The notes: generated by a model from the letters alone, not told the origin. Numbered from the stretch's first letter, positions 35,345-45,581 are shown. The stretch: 60,673 nucleotides of DNA from Bacteroidales bacterium (GCA_035353855.1 DAOQAK010000018.1:1-60673); one strand, 5' to 3'. Made by a program: numbers and translations.

Positions 35345-37114
35345 TTAAAAAAGTGTTGATTGGTTTTCATCTTCAACTTTCTTTTTGGTTTTATTTTTTT
35401 TTGATGTTGTTTCTTCAATGTTTATTTCATCTTCATCGGTTGAATCAATTTCTGTTTCATCATGTGGAAGATTTACAATGTTGAATGAATAATCATCTTT
35501 GCCAAACTCACATCTACCATATAGCATTTGAGGGATTTTTTTAATAGTGATGTTTGAGTGCCTTGATTTGCATGAAGCAGCAAAGCCTTTGCAACAAATT
35601 AATAAACTTTCGTAGGGTTGCATTTCTTCGGCAAGTCTATCCAACATTTCTACTGTAATAAATTGGGTTGTTGTGAAAATAAAATCTTTTTCACTGCTGT
35701 TACCCTGTTTCCAATAAATACTTTCATGAGGCAAATAACGAAATCCTTCTTGTTTAGCCATTGCAGCTGCAAGCATATTTGCATTATAAGCGGGGTTAAT
35801 TATATCATTACCGTATTTGTCTTTTTGAATTAATGAGGGCGCAAGCGTATAATATTTAAAACCTCCGCCACCTTTCCAGTTTACTGATTTGCTAATACCA
35901 CTTTTCTCACCTATAATTACACTTTTAAGTCTTGGTATACAATGAGTAATTGCTTGTTCACCTAACTCAATTCCTATATATTTACGTTTCATTTTATGGG
36001 CAACAGCTGCTGTAGTACCAGAACCAAGAAAACTATCTAAAACTATATCGCCTTCTTTTGTAGACATATCTATGCATCGTTCTAAAAGTTTTTCCGGTTT
36101 TTTCCCTTTTGGAAAATCAATACCACCTTCGTTTGCTAATCCTTCAATAGAAATATCTGACCATATATCAGTAATTAAGTCTCCGGGCAATAAATTACCA
36201 TCAATTAATTTTAATCTTTCTTTATAGTAAAGTACTCTTTCGCCACCAATAAATAGGTAATCCATATCATCATCTGGATGAGTAACAATTTTATCTTTAA
36301 TTCCTTTAGATTTTATTATTGTTTCTTTCCTTTTCAAATATGCACCCCCTGAAACGGAAGCTGTTCTAAAAACAAAATCAGCATTCTCAATTGCAAACAT
36401 TGCTATTTGAGTGTCAAAGTCATTTTCATTTTTCTTTGCTTCATAAGGAGATTTGTATCCTAATTTTTTTGAAAGAATATTTTGAATTGTATCCCATTGC
36501 CAGTTTTCTCTTGGATCATTTGGGTTAATAAATATATATTTATATTGAGTATCATAACCCTTTTCTATAAATAAATGAGAACTGTTTAGAACAAAATCTA
36601 ATTTACTCTTAGCATAGAAAAAAATATGATTTGCTTGTTTAAAAAGACCCGATGATGTGCTTTTGAAACCAAAAGGTTTGTTTGTAGCATTAATTATATG
36701 GTTAATATAATTAGAACGTCCGAAAATATCATCCAATAAGATTTTACAATATGCAGCTTCATTATCGTCCAAATGGACAAATATTACACCATCTTTAGAT
36801 AACAAGGCGTGTAGCACTTTTAATCTTCTTGACATTAAGTCAAGCCAAATAGAATGTTCAATACCGTCATCATAATGTTCAAAAGCACTGCCTGTGTTAA
36901 AAGGTGGGTCTATGTATATACACTTGATTTTATTAGTAAAATTTTGTTCAAGGGCTTTTAAAGCAAGCAGGTTATCGCCATGGATAAGCATGTTTTCGGA
37001 ATTGGGGTCACCAAAGCTTTTGCCTGGGTCTTCAATTAAAATGCGAGGCTCAAGCTGTGGTTCGCTTCCTTTGCCAATCCATGTAAGTTCGAGTTTTTGT
37101 AAGGGTTTTGCCAT
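35345..37114 (-). CDS. mod: Type III-like DNA adenine methyltransferase (Mod)
   Basis: This 589-residue beta-class methyltransferase has the catalytic DPPF at 69-72 (YIDPPFNTG) before the SAM-binding FLGSG at 362-366 (DSFLGSGTT). The ~290 residues between hold the target-recognition region, the part that varies between Mod proteins. It should methylate adenine in an asymmetric site on one strand and supply specificity to Res. Its ATG directly abuts the stop of the upstream membrane-protein gene, with no gap. Confidence 0.92.
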   Translation of the reverse strand: MAKPLQKLELTWIGKGSEPQLEPRILIEDPGKSFGDPNSENMLIHGDNLLALKALEQNFTNKIKCIYIDPPFNTGSAFEHYDDGIEHSIWLDLMSRRLKVLHALLSKDGVIFVHLDDNEAAYCKILLDDIFGRSNYINHIINATNKPFGFKSTSSGLFKQANHIFFYAKSKLDFVLNSSHLFIEKGYDTQYKYIFINPNDPRENWQWDTIQNILSKKLGYKSPYEAKKNENDFDTQIAMFAIENADFVFRTASVSGGAYLKRKETIIKSKGIKDKIVTHPDDDMDYLFIGGERVLYYKERLKLIDGNLLPGDLITDIWSDISIEGLANEGGIDFPKGKKPEKLLERCIDMSTKEGDIVLDSFLGSGTTAAVAHKMKRKYIGIELGEQAITHCIPRLKSVIIGEKSGISKSVNWKGGGGFKYYTLAPSLIQKDKYGNDIINPAYNANMLAAAMAKQEGFRYLPHESIYWKQGNSSEKDFIFTTTQFITVEMLDRLAEEMQPYESLLICCKGFAASCKSRHSNITIKKIPQMLYGRCEFGKDDYSFNIVNLPHDETEIDSTDEDEINIEETTSKKNKTKKKVEDENQSTLF

Positions 37115-38950
37115 TTATTTATTGAATTTTCGGAATGCACTTATTGTTTGAAAAATAAAATATGAAACTACTATTCTGCTTAAAAAATCCCAAAAGTAAA
37201 TCCATTTTGAAAGATGACTGAAATTTTCATTTAAGTCTTTTAAACTATGTGCCGGATTTATTATTATAAGCCAATTATTGAGATTTTCCCAAAAGATAAT
37301 TTTAAGATTGAAAGCAATATCAGAAAGTGATGAAGCAAATGTTGAGTAATCAAGTTCATTGCTATTAAGAAAACCAATTGGAATAAAACATATAAATGAA
37401 CAAGCTGCTAATAGTATCAATGCTTTAATCCAATTTTGACCAAAATCATTTGATTGATTACTCCATAGAATTAAATGTTCACTCCAATTTCGAGGCTTAC
37501 GCAGTTTTACAATTTTTCTATAATAATTCATCTCATGCCGTTGAAATTCTAAAGCACTTGGTTTATCACCTTGCTTTTGCGAAGCAAATTTTAATTGTCT
37601 ATATAATTCCTGATTAAGGCAGTAGCTAAGATCAAGAGAAGAAGAGGCATTTTCATATTGATGCTTATTTTTTGACTTCTTTGCTTCAATTAGCAATTTT
37701 TCATATTCTTTTTCATTAAAAACATGTAACTGATCTGGAGTAAACCATTTCATTAGAGAAGTGGAAATATCAGTTAAAATGTTATTATGAAAAACGATTG
37801 TTTGAAATGAACCGAAATCAGTATTAAAAAATTGAGCTTTACCGAAGTTAGTAGAATCAATATAGAGTGCATTTTCTCTAAATTGTTTTTGCTCTTTATC
37901 ATAATACCATTTTTTATATGAGGCCTTAACTCTTAGAAATATTATACCAGCATTATTTATTAAACCTTTTATTTTTATTTGATTAATTAATAAGTCCTGT
38001 AAATATATATTTGCTGATGTGTTGGTGCCACCCATATTCAAAATACCAACATGAAAGTTCATGATCTCAATATTGCCTTTTAGATTAGGTGAAATATTAA
38101 TTGTGATATCTTCAACAATAGGAGATTCAGCAAATATGTCATCCTTACCATTAATGTAGACACCGTTATTAAATTCAGAATCTAAAATGTAAATTTTTGG
38201 GCAGCCACCACTGGCATTATGTTTAGTGTCGTTATAAAGGACTTCACAACTTTTTTTAAAATTAACGTCAATAAATGTAAGATTCCCTGTTGATTTTACT
38301 GCATGAATTTTAAAAGTATCTTCAAAGACACCACCATTAAAGGTAATGCCATTTTTTGCAGTTCCACCCCAAATAAAAATATCGGATTTAAAGGTAGAAT
38401 CCATAAATACATAAGAAGGAATAACATTTTGTTCAAATCGCAATGAATTATTTATAAATGATTTTTCAAAACGTATATCCAAATTAGTACATTCATTATG
38501 TGCAATAGTTGAAAAATTATTTATAGAAGTTCTAAGGAAATAAAGATTACTGAAAATATTTTCAACAATATTAAGCTTTTCGACTTTAGAGTCAATTAGC
38601 CTAAGTTCACGTTCCAGCTTACATAATTCAAAAGAAAAATCATTTCTAATTTCACAATCTTTTAAAAGTATGCATTCATTATTAGGGTTGAAATATTCAT
38701 TATAACCAGTTCCGGTACATTTAACAAATGATAGATGCCAGAATTTAGTATTATAGAATTGTAGGCCGAATTTTAAATTTGTTTCAAAAAATTTTAATTC
38801 ACTGCTAAAAGAACAATTTTTAAAAAAGACACCATCGCATTTATAATCATTTTGAGAAATAAATAAAGGAGTTGGTAAAGTGATATTTTCAATGGTTACA
38901 ATACCTGTTTTATTAAGCTGCTCTTTTATATATTTTTCTTCTTCTGACAT
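37115..38950 (-). CDS. Beta-helix protein with C-terminal membrane segments, inside the restriction operon
   Basis: The 611-residue protein has a long N-terminal part (about 20-350) made of irregular pentapeptide-like strands (GVFFKNCSF, GLQFYNTKF, GNLTFIDVNF), predicting a right-handed beta-helix. A helical region (about 395-480) follows, then a hydrophobic segment (ALILLAACSFICFIPIGFL) and another near the C-terminus (VVSYFIFQTISAF). No enzyme motif is seen. It lies between dinD and mod with zero spacing to mod. This pairing of a membrane-bound beta-helix with type III restriction genes is unfamiliar to me. Confidence 0.7.
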   Translation of the reverse strand: MSEEEKYIKEQLNKTGIVTIENITLPTPLFISQNDYKCDGVFFKNCSFSSELKFFETNLKFGLQFYNTKFWHLSFVKCTGTGYNEYFNPNNECILLKDCEIRNDFSFELCKLERELRLIDSKVEKLNIVENIFSNLYFLRTSINNFSTIAHNECTNLDIRFEKSFINNSLRFEQNVIPSYVFMDSTFKSDIFIWGGTAKNGITFNGGVFEDTFKIHAVKSTGNLTFIDVNFKKSCEVLYNDTKHNASGGCPKIYILDSEFNNGVYINGKDDIFAESPIVEDITINISPNLKGNIEIMNFHVGILNMGGTNTSANIYLQDLLINQIKIKGLINNAGIIFLRVKASYKKWYYDKEQKQFRENALYIDSTNFGKAQFFNTDFGSFQTIVFHNNILTDISTSLMKWFTPDQLHVFNEKEYEKLLIEAKKSKNKHQYENASSSLDLSYCLNQELYRQLKFASQKQGDKPSALEFQRHEMNYYRKIVKLRKPRNWSEHLILWSNQSNDFGQNWIKALILLAACSFICFIPIGFLNSNELDYSTFASSLSDIAFNLKIIFWENLNNWLIIINPAHSLKDLNENFSHLSKWIYFWDFLSRIVVSYFIFQTISAFRKFNK

Positions 38951-38998
38951 ATTTTATTGCTCAGTTTTCCTAATAAAATGATATATCATTAAGGACAT

Positions 38999-39844
38999 TT
39001 AGTCTTTTTTTCTTTTAAGTTTTTTCTTTGCAATTTCCTTGTCTGCAGATTTTACTCTGCGTTCTAATTTTTTAATATCTTCTTCCGGAGGCAACTGTTC
39101 AGGTTTAATACCACTTTTACCTAATAAATTTCTAACATCAAAATTATTTTTAACATGTTCATTGGTGATATTTGTTTCACCTTTTAGGTCGTTCTTTTTA
39201 ACATTGAAATTTGTAATCTCTGTTGCTAATTGTTTTGCTGTTATAGTAATTGTGGGTAAAAAATCGGCAAGGGGACGGTTTTCAGGTACTCCTAATTTAT
39301 GCTTCATTGTGATGGTATTATTTCCGCCAAACAACGCCCAATCGCCTTTACTTCGAATATTTGCAAACCCTTTATTATCGACACCTCTTTCATAAATATT
39401 TTTTGAAAGTTCTGTTTCGGTAGCAGCAAGTTTTTCTCTTGCCTGCAATCTCTCCATCAACTGAATTCGCTCTTCAAGTAACTCTTGCTTACGTGTCTGA
39501 ATTGCGAAATAACTTTGAGCAAAAGCAATTTGTTCTTTTTTAGGGTCGCCATTCTGAGCAATTAAATAACAAGCATATCTTGTAAGCATAATGTCATTAA
39601 TGCTCTTTTCCGCACCCTTAGGCATGGGTATCGTTTTGGTGACATCAACAAAATGATTAAAAACATCTTCACCCGTGGTTTGACAACTTTCTTTAGCTTT
39701 GTCAATCGCATTTAAAAAATTACGCCAATCAGCATATCCAAGTAACTGCTGAAGTTCGCGGGCAAGCCAATATTCAATACCATCTTGTTCGCACGCAGCT
39801 TCTTCAAAAGTTTTATTGAGCTTAATGATAACTTCTTTATTCAT
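38999..39844 (-). CDS. dinD: DinD-like (DNA-damage-inducible protein D) protein
   Basis: The 281-residue protein has a DinD/BRO-N-like N-terminus (FEEAACEQDGIEYWLARELQQLLGYADWRNF) and the family mid-region TKTIPMPKGAEKSINDIML, TRYACYLIAQNGDPKKEQIA, then ERGVDNKGFANIRSKGDWALF. E. coli DinD interacts with RecA filaments. Family members often sit within restriction loci in other genomes. Here it falls between the SNF2 helicase and the membrane protein, suggesting that it belongs to the system. Confidence 0.88.
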   Translation of the reverse strand: MNKEVIIKLNKTFEEAACEQDGIEYWLARELQQLLGYADWRNFLNAIDKAKESCQTTGEDVFNHFVDVTKTIPMPKGAEKSINDIMLTRYACYLIAQNGDPKKEQIAFAQSYFAIQTRKQELLEERIQLMERLQAREKLAATETELSKNIYERGVDNKGFANIRSKGDWALFGGNNTITMKHKLGVPENRPLADFLPTITITAKQLATEITNFNVKKNDLKGETNITNEHVKNNFDVRNLLGKSGIKPEQLPPEEDIKKLERRVKSADKEIAKKKLKRKKD

Positions 39845-39899
39845 ATTACCTATGTTTAAATTAACGTTTCGGTGACATCACCAAAACGATAAAAATTGA

Positions 39900-42815
39900 T
39901 TAAATAATTTTCCAACGTAAAGTAAATAATTCTTGTTCTGAAATATGTTGTTTTAAACGGCTTTCAACCTCATCAAGCAAATTATCTTTCCGGTGTTCAA
40001 TATCATCTTCATTCTGATATTGGTTAAATCGTTTTTCGGCTAATTTTTTTTCTAATTCTTTAATAATACGCTGCTCTTTTACTTTCTGTTCAAGATTCAA
40101 CAGTTTTCTTGCTTCAGTTTTTCGAGATTTTATTTCTTTATCAAGTTCTTTAATTTCAAACTTTATGCTATTCCTGACATCTTCACTCCACTTTTCTAAT
40201 TTGTCAACTTCTTCATCAAAGAAACTATTGTTGCGTTGCAGGTTTTCTTCAATGATGCTTATTTGCTGAGCATTATAGATTTCTTTGAAATGTTGTATTA
40301 TTTCATCATTAATAACAGAAAATGGAAGTGTTGTTTTTGCCTGTAATGAAAATAAACGCTGACATTGTTCCGGTAACAAAGCATTATTGTTATCATCAAA
40401 GGCAGCAAATAAAATATGGTCTTCCGTTTCAAAACTTGAAATTGAAATTTGCTTAGCCTGTAACCAACCTTGTTTGCCTATCAGGCTTTCGAGTATTGAG
40501 ATTTTCTTTTCACAATTAGAATAATCAAAAACCAATTCTTGCAGTGGTAGTTCCCTACCTTTACATTTATTTATAAGCGTTTGGGCTAATGGGTGACCAA
40601 CACGATAAAGATTTTCGTTTGGCTGTAATTCTTCCGCTTTACGCCTTTCACCGACTTTTTTATTTCCTACTTTGTACGGTCCTTTATGAATAGGTTCATC
40701 TGAGAAAGGGTTTTTCTTTAAGAAAAAACTATTTTCGGAAACATCGAAAGTTGCGTAAGGTTGTAAATAATATTTAGTAAGCTGCCACAACCAATTCTCA
40801 AATTTGCTTAAATAATCACTGCTTTGTTTAAGATTTATCTTTAACTTTTCATGCACTTCTTCATCAAAATTTTCCAATAATTTTTTTCGCGTGGTTTCAA
40901 TGCCCTGCTCAATCTCTGGTTCCATCTCTTTTTGCAGAAAATCAAATGCAAGCTGAATAGCTTCGGTAGTCCTACAGGTTTGATAAATATTCACAATTCT
41001 TTTTTCAAAATCAACACCGCTTTCAATTGCCCCTAAAACTTCATCGCTGGCACCAAAGACACCATCAAAAAGTTGAAATTTTTGATCCAACAACTGATAT
41101 ACACGCTGGTCGGCGGCATTTGAATTATTAAGAAAATTAACAACAACAACATCGAATTTTTGCCCGTAACGGTGGCATCTGCCAATACGTTGTTCAATTC
41201 GTTGCGGATTCCAGGGCAAATCATAATTGACTATTAAGGAACAAAACTGCAAGTTAATACCTTCTGCTGCTGCTTCTGTGGCAATCATTATTGTTGCTGT
41301 TTCACGGAAATAATCAACCAATGCAGCTCTCTTATCAGCGGTTTTTGACCCAGTAATTCTATCAGTGCCTTTGTGCTTTTTAATCCATTCCTGATAAATC
41401 TGATTGCTTAAAGGATCATTATTACTGCCATTAAATAATACTATTTCATTTTTGTAGCCTCCTGCTTCAAGAATATCCTTAAGATATTCCTGCGTACGTG
41501 TGCTTTCAGTAAAAATAATAGCTTTACGTTTAGCTTTAAGTTCTGTTAGTTTCTGAAAGCCTTTATTTAATGCAGTGAATAAAACTTCTCCTTTGGAATT
41601 AACGAGAATGGATTTTGCTAATTTTTTGAACTCTTCAAGGGATTTTATTTCCTGCTTGATTTCATCTATTTCAGCATCGGTATAGATTTTCTCCTCTTTT
41701 GGTTTTTCTTCTTCTTCCTCCTCTTTCCATTCATCTAATTGCTCTTCATAGGTTTCATAATGAGATGAAATAACATCATCAAAGTTTTGATTAATATTAT
41801 TTTGCTTTGTAATTGTATTTTCAAGCTTTTTAGCTAAACCATGTAATGTATCAGAAATAGCGAAAGTTGAAGAAGCTAATAGTTTGCGAAGTATTAAGGT
41901 CATTAGAGTACGCTGACCCGGAGGCAAAGCATATAAGTTAGGTCTTTGTAAATATTCGGAAACTAAATTGTAAAGTTTCTGTTCATCTTCTCTTGGGGTA
42001 AACTCTTGCAATATACAGGTGCGTTTTGTATAATTGATATATTCTTTAACCTGTCTCCTAAGGGTACGTTTACAAACAGGTTCCAATCTTTTCTTTAATT
42101 CATCAAAATTCTTTTCTTCTGAAATCCTTGTATATTGAGATTTAAAACTTTTTAAATCACCAAAAGTATATTCATCAATAATACTAACAAGTCCATATAA
42201 TTCAAGTAAAGAGTTCTGTAATGGAGTAGCCGTTAAAAGAATTTTAGGAGATGTTATTAATGATTCCTTTATAGAACGTGCAATTCTGTTGGAAGGTTTG
42301 TAAACATTCCGCAAACGGTGAGCTTCATCAATAACAACTAAATCCCAACTAACTCTGCTTAAATAAGCCTCTTTAGACCTTGCAAACTGATAAGAACATA
42401 AAATAATTTTATCTGTTTGCTGAAATGGATTGAAATTACCTTTTTTAATTTCATCATTGAAGGATTTAGTTTCAAGAATAAAAGATGGTAAAAAGAATTT
42501 ATCCGAAATTTCCTGATTCCATTGCTTGCGAAGGTTAGCAGGAGTAATTATTAATATTTTACGTTTTCTTTCAGCCCACTTTTGAGAAATTACAATACCT
42601 GCTTCAATAGTTTTGCCAAGACCTACTTCATCAGCTAAAATAGCCCCTTTTGAAAGAGGTGATTGGAAAGCAAATAAAGCAGCATCTATCTGATGAGGGT
42701 TTAAATCCACCTGTGCATCTGAAAGTGATGCGGTGAATTTCTCCAAGCTATTTGATGAATAGCGTCTTGTTAATTCGTGTGCAAAATACTTTGCGTGGTA
42801 TTCAGTAATGTCCAT
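39900..42815 (-). CDS. SNF2/RapA-type helicase-like ATPase
   Basis: I start at the ATG 42815 (MDITEYHAKYFAHELTRRYS); an ATG 45 bases upstream adds a poor leader. The ~970-residue protein has a SNF2 ATPase: ADEVGLGKTIEAG (near residues 60-73), DEAH near 163-166, ILLTATPLQN, and the second lobe with QRIGRCHRYGQ. A charged coiled-coil region (about 350-400 and the last 100 residues) flanks it. It would translocate on duplex DNA and remodel bound proteins. SNF2 ATPases accompany several defence systems; here it opens the restriction operon. Confidence 0.9.
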   Translation of the reverse strand: MDITEYHAKYFAHELTRRYSSNSLEKFTASLSDAQVDLNPHQIDAALFAFQSPLSKGAILADEVGLGKTIEAGIVISQKWAERKRKILIITPANLRKQWNQEISDKFFLPSFILETKSFNDEIKKGNFNPFQQTDKIILCSYQFARSKEAYLSRVSWDLVVIDEAHRLRNVYKPSNRIARSIKESLITSPKILLTATPLQNSLLELYGLVSIIDEYTFGDLKSFKSQYTRISEEKNFDELKKRLEPVCKRTLRRQVKEYINYTKRTCILQEFTPREDEQKLYNLVSEYLQRPNLYALPPGQRTLMTLILRKLLASSTFAISDTLHGLAKKLENTITKQNNINQNFDDVISSHYETYEEQLDEWKEEEEEEKPKEEKIYTDAEIDEIKQEIKSLEEFKKLAKSILVNSKGEVLFTALNKGFQKLTELKAKRKAIIFTESTRTQEYLKDILEAGGYKNEIVLFNGSNNDPLSNQIYQEWIKKHKGTDRITGSKTADKRAALVDYFRETATIMIATEAAAEGINLQFCSLIVNYDLPWNPQRIEQRIGRCHRYGQKFDVVVVNFLNNSNAADQRVYQLLDQKFQLFDGVFGASDEVLGAIESGVDFEKRIVNIYQTCRTTEAIQLAFDFLQKEMEPEIEQGIETTRKKLLENFDEEVHEKLKINLKQSSDYLSKFENWLWQLTKYYLQPYATFDVSENSFFLKKNPFSDEPIHKGPYKVGNKKVGERRKAEELQPNENLYRVGHPLAQTLINKCKGRELPLQELVFDYSNCEKKISILESLIGKQGWLQAKQISISSFETEDHILFAAFDDNNNALLPEQCQRLFSLQAKTTLPFSVINDEIIQHFKEIYNAQQISIIEENLQRNNSFFDEEVDKLEKWSEDVRNSIKFEIKELDKEIKSRKTEARKLLNLEQKVKEQRIIKELEKKLAEKRFNQYQNEDDIEHRKDNLLDEVESRLKQHISEQELFTLRWKII

Positions 42816-42894
42816 TACAGGAAACTCTAATTTTTGATATGGTAAAAATATAAAAAGCAAAGTAATTTATAATGAATTATTATAAAAAAATATA

Positions 42895-43842
42895 CTAAAT
42901 CGAATACATATCAATCTTTTCATTGAGCTCCACAATATAATCGCTTGGAATGGTTAATAAATCAGAGTGTGCGGCTTCTCTGGCTTTTTTTCTGATATCG
43001 AAAGCAAGTTTACGATTCATCCCTTTTTTTTGTGCTTCGGCAATTTTCTTTAATGTTTTTACTTCGCCACCATTTAAAATGTTTAATGCAATAGAGCCTT
43101 GCTGATAATAGTCTGCTATAGATTTTAATTGTGAAAAATCGAATTTATTTTTGTCGTGAGCTTTTCTGATTCTTTTGTATTCGGCTTTCCAAATCTTTAA
43201 CAACAAGGCAAAGAATTTTTCATCATAAAGTTTAGCAGCTTTCAATTTAGGTAAATTAAATTGTTGTAACAAATACTTCAAAAATCTAATTTCATAACGT
43301 AAAACATTTTTATTCTCGTAGTATTCAGGAATAGGCAAACCCTTTGCTTTGTAGTCAGCAACCTTATTATAAAAAACCAATTGTTTTAAAATATTTCTTG
43401 ATGTTTTGCTATTGTTATAATATAAACCATTGCTCTGCTCCAACCTTTGATAATATTGCAAATAACCGAGACGATTCATATAAAACGATAAATCGTAGAG
43501 CATAATGAAATTTGTTGCAAAATCAATTCTGTTTACATCTGCTTTGTGCATTGGCAAATGAAGGAAATCACTTATTTTTTCAATTACAAGTTTTGTTTCT
43601 TCTCTCGTTAATGTTTCAAAGTTGTTTCCATGATAGTATTTACAAAGACTGCTATCCTTGATTTTAATATAGTTTTCAGATACTATAACTTTTAAATTAT
43701 CTGCATATCCTGACCATGAAGCTCTATCATTATCTTTATAATAACTCATATTTACTTTCTTTAATAAGGGTGTAACATGCTCAATCAAATTAATATTCCC
43801 TGCATCAGCCCTGTTTATAATCATTTCAACAGTATCGTACAT
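42895..43842 (-). CDS. Replication initiator-like protein (gpII/phage CRI type)
   Basis: The 315-residue protein resembles rolling-circle replication proteins of plasmids and filamentous phages (gene II family). Cues are KADVNRIDFATNF (the V.RID.. strand near residue 105-117) and NVLRYEIRFLKYL (the LRYE.R strand near residue 205), with a tyrosine-rich middle (YYQRLEQSNGLYYNN). No convincing HUH motif is obvious. It implies that the excised element could replicate as a circle. Confidence 0.55.
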   Translation of the reverse strand: MYDTVEMIINRADAGNINLIEHVTPLLKKVNMSYYKDNDRASWSGYADNLKVIVSENYIKIKDSSLCKYYHGNNFETLTREETKLVIEKISDFLHLPMHKADVNRIDFATNFIMLYDLSFYMNRLGYLQYYQRLEQSNGLYYNNSKTSRNILKQLVFYNKVADYKAKGLPIPEYYENKNVLRYEIRFLKYLLQQFNLPKLKAAKLYDEKFFALLLKIWKAEYKRIRKAHDKNKFDFSQLKSIADYYQQGSIALNILNGGEVKTLKKIAEAQKKGMNRKLAFDIRKKAREAAHSDLLTIPSDYIVELNEKIDMYSI

Positions 43843-43910
43843 GAATACAGGTGTTACTAAATCGGTAACATTTTTACCCTTAATATAGACTGATAGAAGT
43901 TTACCAATTT

Positions 43911-44195
43911 TTACTTTTTAATAGCCTTGTTGTAATGCTTTGATAGATGCTCTTCGATGTCGGAAGCTTTAAAATATACTTTGCCTCCAATCTGACTAAA
44001 GCCGATAATGCCAGTATCACGGTAGTTTTGAAGTGTTCTTTTAGATATTTTTAAAAGCATGGCGGCATCAGAGGTATCAAGCCAGACTTCGGATAAAGGA
44101 TTTTGCTTGTTAGCTTTATCAATTCTTTTACTGATTTCAGAAATGTTATTGATAATTTCCTGAAATGCTTCTGAGGTAATTGTTATTACTTCCAT
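43911..44195 (-). CDS. HTH protein, excisionase/MerR-like (HTH_17)
   Basis: The 94-residue protein has an N-terminal coiled coil (residues ~8-35) and a winged HTH (WLDTSDAAMLLKISKRTLQN, then YRDTGIIGFSQIGGKVYFKA), the layout of Bacteroidota element excisionase-like proteins. It may control excision or the adjacent replication gene. It lies upstream of the replication protein on the same strand. Confidence 0.85.
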   Translation of the reverse strand: MEVITITSEAFQEIINNISEISKRIDKANKQNPLSEVWLDTSDAAMLLKISKRTLQNYRDTGIIGFSQIGGKVYFKASDIEEHLSKHYNKAIKK

Positions 44196-44411
44196 TTTTT
44201 TAAATTTTAGATATTACAAAAAATTGAATTTTTGTTTTCTGCGCGAAAAAACGATACAAAGAAAATAATGGAAATGCCAGTAAAAACAGGCTATATGAAG
44301 CAGCAGAGTGGAATGTAGAGTGTAGAGTATTAGTAAAAACAATAATAACAACAGGCATAAAAAATGACTGTGTTAAATAAATTTAAGGAAAGTTTAGTAT
44401 AGAGTAGAGTA

Positions 44412-45581
44412 TTATTTAAGGTGAGCAACCGCCTTGTCTAAAACAGTTGCTCTTGCAGGTGTTTTCTGGCTTCTGAATTTTTTCCAATCAAATGGATTTC
44501 CATTACTATCAATAAAAAGTTTAGCAGTAACTTTCCAAATATTAGATTTTAAATCCTCGAATAAACCCGGAAAACTGTGTAGGACTTTGACGAAATAAAC
44601 AAGCTCGGAAATGTTGCCTGTCCAAACGACTTGAGAATCAGGCAAAGTATTGTTAAAGATTTTGCGAAAGTCTTTTAATTCGGTATTATCAGCAACAAAT
44701 TTATTTTTCTTCAATGCTCCTAACATATCTGTGATATGTGTGAGATGACTGGTATATTTTATATATGAAAAGGAATTAGGAATTGATTTTTTTGCAGCTT
44801 GTTTTGCTGATTTAACTGTTGATTCAGGTTTTTCTTTTTTGAGCATAATATCAAGAATTGATGGACGCTCTTCTTCTTCGGGAATCAAATTATGGTTGTC
44901 GAGAAAGTCTAATAAAGTATCAGCAATTTTAAAGCAATCATTCATTACCTTGATGAAAATTTCATTTTCAGAATCAATATTATCATCAAATTCACCTTTA
45001 TCGAAAGCATAGTTAAGACCATTAAGAACATCCCAATATTTAGATAACGTAGAAATATTGGCTTCTGTGAAGTTATCAGGCTTTACAACAATTTTCAAAA
45101 GTTTATTAAACAAATCATGAAGGTTATCGTTCTTTATAACATCAATTTTGTTATTCATGAATAATTCTACATTATAAATAATATCGTTAATGCGACAGAA
45201 TAAATCCTGAATATCGGTATCATCAATTTCATTTAAACAATCTTCGATATGAGCTTGCTGTGAATGCAGTGTTACGCTTGATTTCAGAATGGTTTGCTCT
45301 ATATCTAAATTGTCGGAATCCATGCACTGAGACTGGAAAATGGAAAAAAGAATTTCTTTGTTTTGGTAATTGTCGAAATAATCATAATAGCCCAATTCCT
45401 TTATTTTAGAGGCAAGGGACGATAGTTCGGATTGTAGTAGTGTGTCAAGTTCTTCAAGCGATTTGCTTTTTTTATGTTTGTTTAAATTGAATTTATAAAG
45501 ATACGTTTTAATGTCAAGCTCTGCTGCTTTCAGGGCATTATCGAAAAGTGAATGAAGGTAAGAAATAGCATCCAAATGCAT
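44412..45581 (-). CDS. Element-encoded hypothetical protein, possibly RteC-related
   Basis: The 389-residue protein has an acidic helical N-terminal two-thirds and a C-terminal region (VVWTGNISELVYFVKVLHSF, then DWKKFRSQKTPARATVLDKA) that resembles proteins common at the same site in Bacteroidota elements. There is slight likeness to the RteC family of excision regulators, not strong enough to name it. It is the last gene before the right end. Confidence 0.55.
   Translation of the reverse strand: MHLDAISYLHSLFDNALKAAELDIKTYLYKFNLNKHKKSKSLEELDTLLQSELSSLASKIKELGYYDYFDNYQNKEILFSIFQSQCMDSDNLDIEQTILKSSVTLHSQQAHIEDCLNEIDDTDIQDLFCRINDIIYNVELFMNNKIDVIKNDNLHDLFNKLLKIVVKPDNFTEANISTLSKYWDVLNGLNYAFDKGEFDDNIDSENEIFIKVMNDCFKIADTLLDFLDNHNLIPEEEERPSILDIMLKKEKPESTVKSAKQAAKKSIPNSFSYIKYTSHLTHITDMLGALKKNKFVADNTELKDFRKIFNNTLPDSQVVWTGNISELVYFVKVLHSFPGLFEDLKSNIWKVTAKLFIDSNGNPFDWKKFRSQKTPARATVLDKAVAHLK

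Noticed and set aside
32648..42815. Cluster considered as DISARM or BREX
   Set aside because: No DrmA/B/C, PglZ, BrxC or Lon-like protein was found; the methyltransferase and nuclease are of type III kind.
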